Of a DNA stretch of 64,000 bases, positions 8,281 to 16,491 are shown one piece after another. Origin of the DNA: JAHEGP01 sp963792875. Lineage in GTDB: Bacteria > Pseudomonadota > Gammaproteobacteria > Pseudomonadales > JAHEGP01. The notes under the pieces were generated by a model. That model saw only the letters and a list, made by a program, of their open reading frames with translations. It did not search any database and was not told the origin of the DNA. Within the stretch, counting starts at the first letter, position 1; each line of letters starts with the position of its first letter. The stretch lies in NCBI GenBank assembly GCA_963792875.1, contig CAWBXV010000005.1, positions 248,001 to 312,000 of the forward strand. The letters run 5' to 3'. The translations under genes were made by a program, and so were the position numbers.

Positions 8281-8548
8281 GGTGTGCTCCATCCTATAAT
8301 GGTTTGCGCCCGCCAGCTCGGCACCGGTCAGGGGTGTCTGGCGGGCGGCGGTCGATCCCGGCAGCGCCTCGGTGCGCTGGCGTCTGCGGGGCATTCTGTC
8401 AAATTCACTGGACTTCGCGCAATCGCTGATGACAATAGTGGCTTTTGGGGCATGCGCTGAGGCAGGGAACACGGCCCCGTTGTGTTACGCGTCGTCGCCT
8501 TCGGCTCAGGCTGCCGACGCAGAGTATTCAGATAGAGGCAACCCCACT

Positions 8549-9514
8549 ATGAACAATGCCAGGTCGCCGCAAGGCGCCCATACCGAGCTCATCCTGCGCC
8601 CGGCGGGAGGGGGTGAGGATATCGCCCTGACCGGAGAGCTGCGCGTCGGCCGGGAGAAGGATTGCGAGATCTGCATCGACGACCAGCGCATCTCCCGCTA
8701 CCACGCGCGGCTGCGGGTCACGCCTGCGGGCATCATCCTGGAGGACCTGCACTCCACCAACGGCACCTACGTCAACGGCAGGCAGATCTGGGGCGCGCAC
8801 AGTGTCAGCCTGGGCGATGAGCTGCGGTTCCATGAGCAGGCCTATCGCCTGGTCAGTGATAAATCTCAAGACCGCGACCTGACCTTGTTTGTCCTGCCCT
8901 CTGCCCCGCCGGGACCCGCTGCTGGCGTGCAGGACGCAGGGGCGGTGCGGCCGGCGCCGACGGTGGTCGCCAGCGCCGCGGTCGCCTCCGCCCAGCAGCG
9001 GTCACCCACCAGACCGCCGCCACCCCGCGCCGCCGCAGCCCCCCGCGCACCCGCCATGCCGGCCGCCTCCGCTGCCCCCGCCAGGCCCCAGGCAGTGGGG
9101 GGTGCGACGATCGTGGCGGGGCAGGGGCTGCCGGCAGGCGCCGCGGCGCCGAAAAAATCCCGGGACCGGCCTTCGGCGATCGAGCGGCAGGGGCACCGGC
9201 TGCGCGACAAGGAGACGCCCCAGCTCGATAAGGTTGCGCAGCTGCCCCGGGGCAGCTGGCTGGAGTTGCTGGAGGAAGGGGGGCGCAGGCTCACCTGCTG
9301 CAAACTGAGCAGCGGCGCGCCCACCATGCAGCGCTTCTACTTCGTGTCCAGGAGCGGTTTTGGTCAGCTCGAGATCAGCAGTCTGGTGCTCTCGCAGCGG
9401 CTCGAGCAGGGGCAGGTGCGCGTGCTTGAGCGGGGGCCGCGCCTGGGTAGGCTGCTGGTGCGTCTCAGTGGGGCGCTGCGCGCCGCCGAGCCCGCCGCGA
9501 GCGGTGATGGCTAG
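8549..9514 (+). CDS. FHA-domain protein with Ala/Pro-rich linker and DUF1631-like C-terminus
   Basis: FHA domains bind phosphothreonine peptides. Residues about 12-100 show the full FHA signature: GREKDCEI, the RISRYHARL block, LHSTNGTYVNG and LGDELRFHEQAYRL. A roughly 110-residue linker rich in Ala, Pro and Arg follows. The C-terminal 100 residues, from GSWLELLEE to LGRLL, resemble the end of DUF1631 proteins with a KLSSG strand and FVSRSGFG. ATG at 8549 has AGAGG 10 bp upstream; the longer open frame from 8372 has no family match. No Ser/Thr kinase or secretion gene is nearby, so the partner is unknown. Confidence 0.75.
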   Translation: MNNARSPQGAHTELILRPAGGGEDIALTGELRVGREKDCEICIDDQRISRYHARLRVTPAGIILEDLHSTNGTYVNGRQIWGAHSVSLGDELRFHEQAYRLVSDKSQDRDLTLFVLPSAPPGPAAGVQDAGAVRPAPTVVASAAVASAQQRSPTRPPPPRAAAAPRAPAMPAASAAPARPQAVGGATIVAGQGLPAGAAAPKKSRDRPSAIERQGHRLRDKETPQLDKVAQLPRGSWLELLEEGGRRLTCCKLSSGAPTMQRFYFVSRSGFGQLEISSLVLSQRLEQGQVRVLERGPRLGRLLVRLSGALRAAEPAASGDG

Positions 9515-9520
9515 CCGTAT

Positions 9521-9913
9521 TCAACTCCAGGCCGGGCTGCACAGCAGCGCCAGCGACAGCCCGTAGCCCGCCATCCACACGGTGCTGCGCGCGGTGGAGC
9601 GGTCCGCAAGGTAGAGTGCCCAGTACGCCAGCCGCGCCACGATCCAGGCGACGGCCATCGCGTCGGCAGTGGCGGGGTCGGTGCCGCCGAGGTGGGCGAT
9701 GATCACCCCGCTGGCGAACAGCGGGAACGCCTCGATCTGATTCTGATGCGCCGCGCTGGCGCGTCTGCCCCAGCCCGCGATGCGCATGATCTGGTCGCGA
9801 GGGTTGCTGTTGTCGTATCCCTCCGGCTGGTGGTACTGCGCCGACGAGACGGGAAACTTGGTCAGCACGTGCAGCAGCGCGGCGAAAAACACACACCAGA
9901 AGGCAAGGGTCAT
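9521..9913 (-). CDS. MAPEG family membrane protein
   Basis: A 130-residue integral membrane protein of the MAPEG family (membrane-associated proteins in eicosanoid and glutathione metabolism). It has four hydrophobic helices, the loop with NPRDQ, and AAHQNQIEAFPLFASGV, which carries the conserved polar residues that line the glutathione site in the family. The bacterial substrate is unknown. ATG at 9913 lies 4 bp after the stop of the upstream lipoprotein gene, so the two form an operon. Only 6 bp separates its stop from that of the convergent FHA gene. Confidence 0.83.
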   Translation of the reverse strand: MTLAFWCVFFAALLHVLTKFPVSSAQYHQPEGYDNSNPRDQIMRIAGWGRRASAAHQNQIEAFPLFASGVIIAHLGGTDPATADAMAVAWIVARLAYWALYLADRSTARSTVWMAGYGLSLALLCSPAWS

Positions 9914-9917
9914 GAGC

Positions 9918-11063
9918 TTACTCCAGACGGGGTGAGGGCATCGCCTCAGCAATCGAAAGCTGGCATGGTATGGCCTGTGCGCTGTCAGAGCAAGCCGCGG
10001 CCGCCTGCGGCGCCAGGCCGCATTGCGACAGCAGGGGATGAAGGGCCTCGACGTGCCGGCGCGGCGCCAGGCGGAAATGCTCGATGGCGAGGTCCCGCTG
10101 CTCGCGCCAGCGGCGGTAGCCCGCCGGTTCCCCCGCCGCCAGCAGCTCCTCCAGGTGGTGCAGGGCCGGCCACAGCGCGTAGTAGCGCTGGTTGAGCGCT
10201 GCCGCCCAGCGCTGTACTTCGCCGATGAAGTAGCGGCGCACCACGTTGAACAGAATATCGCCCCGCTGATTGCTGCGGCCAAAGTAGCACAGCGGGCCCG
10301 CCGCCCGGGTGGCGGCCAGCAGCTGGTCGCCGCGCGCCAGGGTGTCGCTGAGGCGGCCCATGGCATACAGCAGGTCGCCGCCGTCCCCGCCCGCGATGCT
10401 GCGCAGGTCGGACTCCAGCGCTTCGCCGCCGCGCCGGTAGTCGCCCGCCAGCCAGGCGCTGGCCAGCCGGCTGAGCGACTCCAGCGCGACGATCAGCTCG
10501 GCACCGGTCTGCGTCGGGTAATCCCCCAGCGTGGCCGGTTGTCGCCAGAATTCCCGCGACGCCGTGGAGCCCAGCATGGCCTGCCAGAGGAGGCGGGGCA
10601 GATGGGTCTGTTTGAATTGCACGGCCGCGGCCAGCTGTGCCGCGAGCGCGGTCTCATCGGCCGCCGACAGGGCGGCGATACAGGCCGGGGCGAGGCGCAG
10701 AAAGTCGACGGTATTGAGCAGGCGCCGGGAGGGCGGCGCAAACCGTCCCAGGCTGTTGTTGCGTTCGGCGACCACGCGCTGCAGTGCGCAGTCCTGCAGG
10801 CGCATGAAATCCAGCAGGCCGATCACCGGCGCGTCCCGCTCCCAGTCGTCATCGTACAGCTTCGGCAGCCCCGTCGCGCCGATGAAGGTGGACGGCGCCG
10901 GTCGCTGCGACACGCTGCGCCCCAGCCGCTGCAGATAGTCTTCGAGCATGGCTTCGCGTCCGCCCCGGGCGCACGCCGCCAGTACACCGGCTATCAGCAG
11001 TGCCAACAGGGTCGAGCGAGCGGTCAGTAGAGGCATCAGCAGCCTGCGGCGAACGCGATGCAT
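9918..11063 (-). CDS. DUF3080-like lipoprotein
   Basis: A predicted outer-membrane or periplasmic lipoprotein of 381 residues. The signal peptide has a hydrophobic core near 15-28 and a lipobox LAAC. The mature part is mostly helical and begins with a short LEDYLQRLGRSV helix, then GLLDFMRLQDCALQRVVAERNNSLG, which resembles the gammaproteobacterial DUF3080 family. No catalytic motif is visible. Several Cys residues (in RLAPACIAAL, LLSQCGL, AACSDS and AIPCQLS) could form disulfides. It is the first gene of a two-gene unit with the MAPEG protein. The family name is from recall and the function is unknown. Confidence 0.6.
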   Translation of the reverse strand: MHRVRRRLLMPLLTARSTLLALLIAGVLAACARGGREAMLEDYLQRLGRSVSQRPAPSTFIGATGLPKLYDDDWERDAPVIGLLDFMRLQDCALQRVVAERNNSLGRFAPPSRRLLNTVDFLRLAPACIAALSAADETALAAQLAAAVQFKQTHLPRLLWQAMLGSTASREFWRQPATLGDYPTQTGAELIVALESLSRLASAWLAGDYRRGGEALESDLRSIAGGDGGDLLYAMGRLSDTLARGDQLLAATRAAGPLCYFGRSNQRGDILFNVVRRYFIGEVQRWAAALNQRYYALWPALHHLEELLAAGEPAGYRRWREQRDLAIEHFRLAPRRHVEALHPLLSQCGLAPQAAAACSDSAQAIPCQLSIAEAMPSPRLE

Positions 11064-11240
11064 GGGGGTTCCAGTATGCCAGTTCCCGGGCGCGGCGGCA
11101 GCGGCAACGGCTAGAGCGCTGGCACCTTCGCATCGATCTGCGATGTTGTACGCGGCGTGCGGTCGCGGGGATGGGCCCGACGGGGATTTTTCGCCTCGCG
11201 CGTGCAGTGGGCTAATCTGTTAAGGTCGCGGCTACGTAAG

Positions 11241-11256
11241 TTGAATGCGGATTCAA
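11241..11256. promoter_or_regulatory. Operator-like palindrome upstream of the acyl-CoA dehydrogenase pair
   Basis: TTGAAT-GCGG-ATTCAA is a perfect 6-4-6 inverted repeat, 52 bp before the first acyl-CoA dehydrogenase start. Its size and position fit a dimeric TetR- or GntR-type repressor site. It does not match the PsrA or FadR consensus that I remember. Confidence 0.38.
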
Positions 11257-11307
11257 TTAAGGGGGTTCGCCCGATCACAGAACAGGCCCAACACGCGAGG
11301 GAGCTAA

Positions 11308-12486
11308 ATGAAAATCGCTTTAACGAAAGACCAGCTCAAACTGAGGGACGAGATCAGGGGGTATATGGCCGCGCTGATGTCCGGCCCGCTGGCTGAGGAG
11401 CTGAGCGGGGAGCAGGCCGAGGGCGGCGGTCCCGAATACCGCAAGGCGCTCAGGCAGATGGGGGAGGACGGCTGGATCGTGCGCAGCTGGCCCAAGGCCT
11501 TCGGTGGACGGGACGCCGGCCCGGTCGAGCAGTATATCTTCAGCGACGAGGTGATCCGCGCCGGGTTTCCCTATCCCTTCCTCACCACCGATGGCGTGGG
11601 GCCGGTGCTCGCCGAGGTGGCGACCGACGAAATCCGCGAGACGATCGTCGCGGACATCCTCAAAGGTCAGTGCATCATCGCCATCGGTTACTCCGAACCC
11701 TCGGCGGGCACCGATCTCGCCTCGCTGAAGACCAAAGCGGAGCGCAAGGGCGACAAATGGCTGATCAACGGCCAGAAGATCTGGACCAGCTTCGGCCACG
11801 TCGCCGACTACGTGTGGCTGGCCGCCCGTACTGACCCGGAGGCCGTCAAGAAGCACAAGGGGCTGTCGATGTTCCTGGTGCCCACCTCGGCGCCGGGCTT
11901 CAGCTTTACGCCGATCAGCACGCTGGGCGTTCGCACCAACGCCACTTACTACCAGGATATCGAGCTGGACGACAAGTGGCAGGTGGGCGAGCTCAACCAG
12001 GGCTGGAAGCTCATCACCGGTCAGCTCAATCGCGAGCGGCTCAGCCTGGTCAATCACGGGCCCTGCGAGCTGCTGTTCGAGCAGGTGGCGGACTGGGCGG
12101 CGCGGGCCGACGCCCCGGAGGGCGGCAAGGTCATCGACCGGCCCTGGGTGCGCGCCAATCTGGCGCGGGTCAAATCCGGCATCGAGGTGCTGCGCCTGAC
12201 CTGCTGGAAGCAGGCGTGGCTGATGGGCCACGCGCAGCTGGGCATGGACCAGGCGTCGGCCGCCAAAGTCTACGGCTCGGAGTTTTTCGTCGAGGTGTGG
12301 CGGCTGCTGCTGGAGATACTGGGACAGGCCGGTACGTTGGCCAAGGGCTCCGAGGGCGCCCTGCTGCGAGGCGCGCTGGAGCACCGCTACCGCACCGGTT
12401 CGGTGCTGACCTTCGGGGGCGGCACCAACGAGGTACAGCGCGACATCGTGGCTGCCGCCGGGCTGTGGATGCCCCGCAGCCGCTGA
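11308..12486 (+). CDS. Acyl-CoA dehydrogenase family protein (subunit 1 of a pair)
   Basis: A flavoprotein that would oxidise acyl-CoA to enoyl-CoA. The 392 residues show the N-terminal helical domain, the flavin loop GYSEPSAGTDLASLKT, GQKIWTSF and the middle beta-domain, then the C-terminal helical domain. The FAD signature FGGGTNEVQRDIVA lies near the end. The usual catalytic Glu directly before the GT of this loop is Gly. ATG at 11308 follows GAGGGAGC. A second dehydrogenase begins 18 bp after the stop, so the two probably form a heteromer as in steroid side-chain dehydrogenases. Confidence 0.9.
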   Translation: MKIALTKDQLKLRDEIRGYMAALMSGPLAEELSGEQAEGGGPEYRKALRQMGEDGWIVRSWPKAFGGRDAGPVEQYIFSDEVIRAGFPYPFLTTDGVGPVLAEVATDEIRETIVADILKGQCIIAIGYSEPSAGTDLASLKTKAERKGDKWLINGQKIWTSFGHVADYVWLAARTDPEAVKKHKGLSMFLVPTSAPGFSFTPISTLGVRTNATYYQDIELDDKWQVGELNQGWKLITGQLNRERLSLVNHGPCELLFEQVADWAARADAPEGGKVIDRPWVRANLARVKSGIEVLRLTCWKQAWLMGHAQLGMDQASAAKVYGSEFFVEVWRLLLEILGQAGTLAKGSEGALLRGALEHRYRTGSVLTFGGGTNEVQRDIVAAAGLWMPRSR

Positions 12487-12504
12487 CATCAAGAGGAGAT
12501 TTTC

Positions 12505-13668
12505 ATGGATTTTTCACTGCGAGAAGAACAGCGCGACGTGCAGGGTCTGGCCAGCCAGATCCTGGGGGATCAGGTGACCAGCGAGCGCCTCAAGGCGCTG
12601 GATGCCACCGGTTATCGCTTCGATGAGCCCTTGTGGCAGCAGCTGGCCGAGGCCGGCCTGCTGGGGGTGGCGATAGAGGAAGCCTGCGGCGGCAGCGGCA
12701 TGGGCTTTGAGACCCTGTGCCTGCTGCTGACGGAGGTGGGCAAGGCCGTGGCGCCGGTGCCGATGCTGCCCGTGCTGGTCAGTGCCGCGCTGCCGCTGCA
12801 GCGCTTCGCTGGCGACGCGATCAGGCAGGCCGTGCTGCCAGGGCTGGCCAGCGGCCGGAGTATCGTGACCGCGGCGCTGGTGGAGCCGGGCAACGACGAC
12901 ATGCTCAACCCCTTCGCCGAGGCGCGGTCCGATGGCGACGCCTGGCTGCTCAATGGCGACAAGCACATGGTGGCGCTCGCCGACCGCGCGCAGTACGTGC
13001 TGCTCGCGGCGCGGAGTCCGGCGGGTCCGGTGGTGGTGCTGGTGGACCCGCAGGGGCAGGGCGTGTCGCTGAGCCCGCAGCAATCGACGGCGGGTGAGCC
13101 GCAGTATGCCATGGTGCTGCGCGATGTCAGGGTGCCTGCAGAGCACGTCGTGGCCAGCGGCGAACGCGCGCGCGCCATGCTGGCCTTCACCCGGCAGGTC
13201 ACCCTGGCGGGGATGGCGGCGCAGACGCTGGGGGTCTGCGAGAAGATGCTGGCGATGACCGCGACCTATACCTCGGAGCGGCATCAGTTCGGCGTCCCCA
13301 TCGCGACCTTTCAGGCGGTGTCACATCGGGCGGCCGATGCCTACATCGACGTGGCCAACTTGCGGCTGGTCACGGAGCAGGCGGCATCCCTGCTGGAGCA
13401 GGGTGAGGATGCCGGGGAGGCCGTCACCATCGCCAAGATCTGGGCGGGGGATGTCGCCTGCCGGGTCAGCCAGTCCGCCCAGCACCTGCACGGGGGCATC
13501 GGCGTGGATCGCGACTATGCGCTGTTCCGCTACTGTCTGTGGGCCAAGGAGCTGGAGCTGCGGCTGGGCGGCAGCGCCAGCTACCTGGCCGAGCTGGGCG
13601 ATGATATTGCCCGGTGGGCGAAAGCCAGGGCCGGGATCGGCGCAGACCCGGCTGTGCGGGTGGCGTAG
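12505..13668 (+). CDS. Acyl-CoA dehydrogenase family protein (subunit 2 of a pair)
   Basis: This 387-residue acyl-CoA dehydrogenase starts with the typical MDFSLREEQRDVQ and a helical domain containing GVAIEEACGGSG. The middle domain and the FAD helix TSERHQFGVPIATFQAV are present, as is QHLHGGIGVDRDYALFRY. The C-terminal loop reads LGGSASYLAEL in place of the EGT-type catalytic and flavin loop, so it too lacks Glu there. AAGAGGAG precedes the start by a normal distance. It is cotranscribed with the preceding paralogue. The two sequences are clearly different, which favours an alpha2beta2 enzyme over a simple duplication. Confidence 0.88.
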   Translation: MDFSLREEQRDVQGLASQILGDQVTSERLKALDATGYRFDEPLWQQLAEAGLLGVAIEEACGGSGMGFETLCLLLTEVGKAVAPVPMLPVLVSAALPLQRFAGDAIRQAVLPGLASGRSIVTAALVEPGNDDMLNPFAEARSDGDAWLLNGDKHMVALADRAQYVLLAARSPAGPVVVLVDPQGQGVSLSPQQSTAGEPQYAMVLRDVRVPAEHVVASGERARAMLAFTRQVTLAGMAAQTLGVCEKMLAMTATYTSERHQFGVPIATFQAVSHRAADAYIDVANLRLVTEQAASLLEQGEDAGEAVTIAKIWAGDVACRVSQSAQHLHGGIGVDRDYALFRYCLWAKELELRLGGSASYLAELGDDIARWAKARAGIGADPAVRVA

Positions 13669-13673
13669 CCCGG

Positions 13674-13702
13674 GTGCCGGCAGCCCTCGGGGAGGCCGGC
13701 AC
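13674..13702. terminator. Hairpin between convergent dehydrogenase and flavoenzyme genes
   Basis: GTGCCGGC (13674-13681) pairs with GCCGGCAC (13695-13702), and CCC/GGG pair inside the loop. It starts 6 bp after the stop of the second acyl-CoA dehydrogenase and lies 90 bp from the end of the convergent gene. No T tract. Confidence 0.45.
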
Positions 13703-13792
13703 TATTGACGAACGGAGCGGCCGTCTGCGGCACGCCCCCTGCGCCGGGTGGCGGCGCAGCGTCAGCCCGGCATCCGCAGCAGCGGGCGATCG

Positions 13793-15004
13793 TCAGGCCG
13801 GTGTGGCGGTCGCGCGTACCACCGGGCAATGAATGCCGTCGGGGTGCTTGATCAGCGCCGAGCACTGGTTGCAGTGGGTACAGGGGTTGCGGTACTGGTG
13901 GTCGCTCATGATGTGCTTCACCATGTCCGGGTCGGCGACCAGCGCCCGGCCGATAGCGACGAAGTCGAATTCTCTCATCGCCGTTTCCAGGCTCTCGACC
14001 GTGCTGACGCCGCCGATATAGCAGACCTTGGCGCGTTGGACGGCGTCGCGCACGCGCCGGCTGCCGTCGAGGAAGTACAACTCTTCATAGGGGTAGCTGT
14101 GAAACATGAAGGGCCGCATGAAGAAGATGCCCATCGCCAGGAGGCGGTTGGGTTCGGCGGCCAGCAGGTGCTGCCAGAGGTTGTCGCCGCGGAACATGTA
14201 GCCCGGATTCATGCTGCTGGTGCCCCCGCTGGGAATCAGGCAGTCGATGCCTTCCGCGTCCAGCAGCTTGGCGACGCTGATCGCGTCGTCGATACCCAGC
14301 CCGCCCCTGACGCCGTCGGTGAGGCCCATCTTGCCGAGCAGGGGAAAGTCGTCGCCGACCGCAGCGCGCACGCCCGCCAGCACCCGCAGCGGCAGGCGCA
14401 TGCGGTTGTTGATGCTGCCGCCGTATTTGTCCTTGCGCCTGTTGGTCTTGGGGCTGATGAACTGGCTCAGGCCGTAGCCGTGGCCGAAGTGGATCTCGAT
14501 GGCGTCCATGCCGGTCGACTTCATGAAGGCCGCGGCCTTGCTGAAGTTGCGCACGAACGCCTCCATCTCCTTGTCCCCCATGGCGGCTCCCAGGCCGTTG
14601 CCGTAGGGCATGCCGCTGAGATTGAAACCGTGGCTGGGTCCCAGCGGGCGCTTGCCCCTGAAGGCCCGGTTCTGCGTGAAGTGGCCGGCGTGGCTGAGCT
14701 GGCCGGACAGCGCGCCGCCCTCCGCGTGCACGGCGGCCGCCAGCTGTTCGAGCTGCGGGCGGATGCTCTCGCGCATGAAGATCATGTCTTCCATCAGCCG
14801 GCCATCGGCTTCCGGTGCGCAGTAGGCGACGGTGTTCATGCCGACGCCGCCCTGGGCGAGACGCCGGTGGTATTCGATCAGGTTCTGGCCGGGTACGCCT
14901 TTGGGCGTCATGCCCTCGAACGTGGCCGCCGTGATGACGCGGTTGCGCAGCGTGAGGCCATTGAGCGTGGCCGCAGAAAAACATTTATCGAGCATGTCTG
15001 ACAT
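13793..15004 (-). CDS. Old Yellow Enzyme/2,4-dienoyl-CoA reductase-type flavoprotein, single-domain form
   Basis: NADH:flavin oxidoreductases of this group bind FMN in a TIM barrel and reduce activated C=C bonds. The 403 residues cover the barrel: LRNRVITAATFEGM, GQLSHAG, AIEIHFGHGYGLSQFISP, NRRKDKYGGS and the phosphate-binding IGGVSTVESLE and AIGRALVADPDMV. The C-terminus keeps a Cys cluster, CTHCNQC and a later C in GIHCPV, like the 4Fe-4S site of dienoyl-CoA reductase but one residue shorter. The protein ends there, without the FAD/NADPH domain. It converges with the acyl-CoA dehydrogenases, which suggests unsaturated or cyclic acyl-CoA catabolism. Confidence 0.87.
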   Translation of the reverse strand: MSDMLDKCFSAATLNGLTLRNRVITAATFEGMTPKGVPGQNLIEYHRRLAQGGVGMNTVAYCAPEADGRLMEDMIFMRESIRPQLEQLAAAVHAEGGALSGQLSHAGHFTQNRAFRGKRPLGPSHGFNLSGMPYGNGLGAAMGDKEMEAFVRNFSKAAAFMKSTGMDAIEIHFGHGYGLSQFISPKTNRRKDKYGGSINNRMRLPLRVLAGVRAAVGDDFPLLGKMGLTDGVRGGLGIDDAISVAKLLDAEGIDCLIPSGGTSSMNPGYMFRGDNLWQHLLAAEPNRLLAMGIFFMRPFMFHSYPYEELYFLDGSRRVRDAVQRAKVCYIGGVSTVESLETAMREFDFVAIGRALVADPDMVKHIMSDHQYRNPCTHCNQCSALIKHPDGIHCPVVRATATPA

Positions 15005-15238
15005 GGCTTAGGCCTTTGCTCCAAAAACGTGTGCATCGCCGGGGCTGCGCCGAGGTGGCATCGAGGGCGTCGGCGGTGAGGCGATCATGGTTGCGATGAT
15101 GGTGTCCTGAATACCAGGCCGGGGCCTGCCGGGCCGCGCACCTTACCATTTCGGCGCCGTGATGCGGATGACAATTCGCGTCAATGCACGCGGGGAAAAT
15201 GAGCGTAAATGTCATAGGTGACGGCGGGGTCCGGATTC

Positions 15239-15244
15239 TATAAT
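15239..15244 (+). promoter_or_regulatory. Consensus -10 box for the luciferase-like gene
   Basis: A perfect TATAAT lies 35 bp before the GTG start at 15280, inside the small inverted repeat GGATT-CTAT-AATCC (15233-15246). No good -35 is visible 16-18 bp upstream, so it may be an activated promoter or the palindrome may be an operator covering it. The 275-bp spacer is shared with the divergent flavoenzyme gene. Confidence 0.42.
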
Positions 15245-15279
15245 CCGCGCCTGCCTCAAAGTCAATAGGGAGCGCGCGC

Positions 15280-16302
15280 GTGAAAATTGGTCTGCACCAG
15301 GGTTACTGGCAAAAACATCCCACCGACCGCTTTATCGAGCTGGCCCAGAAGGCCGAGAAGCTCGGTTTCGATTCGGTGTTCACGGCCGAGGCCTACGGTT
15401 CGGACTGCTTCACGCCGCTGGCCGCCATCGCCGCGCACACCAGCAGCATCCGCCTGTGCACCGGCGTCATGCAGATCTCCGCGCGCACGCCGGTCTGCGC
15501 GGGCATGACGGCGCTGACGCTGGATCACATCTCCGGCGGCCGCCTGGCCCTGGGCGTGGGCGTCTCCGGGCCGCAGGTGGTCGAGGGCTGGTACGGGCAG
15601 CCGTTCAAGCGCCCGCTGGAGCGCACCCGCGAGTGGCTGAACCTCTTCAATCAGGTGATCGCCCGCGAGCAGGGCGTGGCACTGGACGGCAGGCAGTACC
15701 AGCTGCCCTATGAGGGCAGGGACAGCCTGCACCTGGGCAAGCCGCTCAAGAGCATCACCCACCCGCTGCGCAAGAAGATTCCGGTGTTCCTGGGCGCCGA
15801 GGGCCCCAAGAACATCGCCCTGGCGGCGGAATGCTTCGACGGCTGGCTGCCGATTTTCGTCTCTCCCTACCGCATGGGCATCTTCGATGAGAGCCTGGCC
15901 GGGCGCCCGGAGCATTTCGAGATCATCGCCATGGTCAATATGATCATCAGCGACAACCTCAAGGATGCCCTGTTCCCCGGCAAGATGACCATGGCGCTGT
16001 ACCTGGGTGGCATGGGCGCCAAGGAGGAGAATTTCCACAAGAACCTGATGGGCCGCATGGGCTTCGGCGACGAAGCCCAGCAGGTGCAGGAGCTGTACCT
16101 GGCAGGCAAGCACATGGAGGCGATCGAGGCCGTGCCCGATGCGCTGGTGGACGAGATCGCTCTGGTGGGCCCCAAGGAGCGCATCCGCGAGCGCCTGCAG
16201 GACTGGAAGAAGTCGCCGGTGACGCAGATCCTGATGGGCCACAGCGGCAACTTCGACACCACCGTCAGCAACATGGAGTTTCTCGCGGAGGAACTGCTGT
16301 AG
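15280..16302 (+). CDS. Luciferase-like monooxygenase (LLM class flavin- or F420-dependent oxidoreductase)
   Basis: A 340-residue TIM-barrel protein of the bacterial luciferase superfamily. It begins MKIGLHQGYW, followed by KLGFDSVFTAEAYGSD, RLCTGVMQISARTP, SGGRLALGVGVSGPQVVEGWYG and the later VFLGAEGPKNIALAAE strand. These match the cofactor and active-site regions of the LLM family that uses FMNH2 or F420H2; which cofactor is used cannot be told here. GTG at 15280 has AGGGAG upstream. The neighbours are acyl-CoA and flavin enzymes, so a role in degrading a lipid or terpenoid is likely but inferred. Confidence 0.86.
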   Translation: MKIGLHQGYWQKHPTDRFIELAQKAEKLGFDSVFTAEAYGSDCFTPLAAIAAHTSSIRLCTGVMQISARTPVCAGMTALTLDHISGGRLALGVGVSGPQVVEGWYGQPFKRPLERTREWLNLFNQVIAREQGVALDGRQYQLPYEGRDSLHLGKPLKSITHPLRKKIPVFLGAEGPKNIALAAECFDGWLPIFVSPYRMGIFDESLAGRPEHFEIIAMVNMIISDNLKDALFPGKMTMALYLGGMGAKEENFHKNLMGRMGFGDEAQQVQELYLAGKHMEAIEAVPDALVDEIALVGPKERIRERLQDWKKSPVTQILMGHSGNFDTTVSNMEFLAEELL

Positions 16303-16491
16303 CGCGGGTACCGCTCCAGCGCTCGCCCTGACCCCCGCTCGACCGCTGCGACGCGCCCCGCCCGGTGGCGGTACCGCGCCCGCCCGGCGGGGGCGGGCTT
16401 GCATCGATGCGTTCTTGTGTTATCGTCTGCCGCAGACGCGCCAGGGGCAGTGGCCGCCGCTGCCGGCCCCGCACGAGAGCAAGGGAGAGTG

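Noticed and set aside
8372..8548. Upstream extension of the FHA protein
   Set aside because: The added residues show no conservation pattern and cross the divergent promoter; the site at 8549 has its own ribosome binding site.
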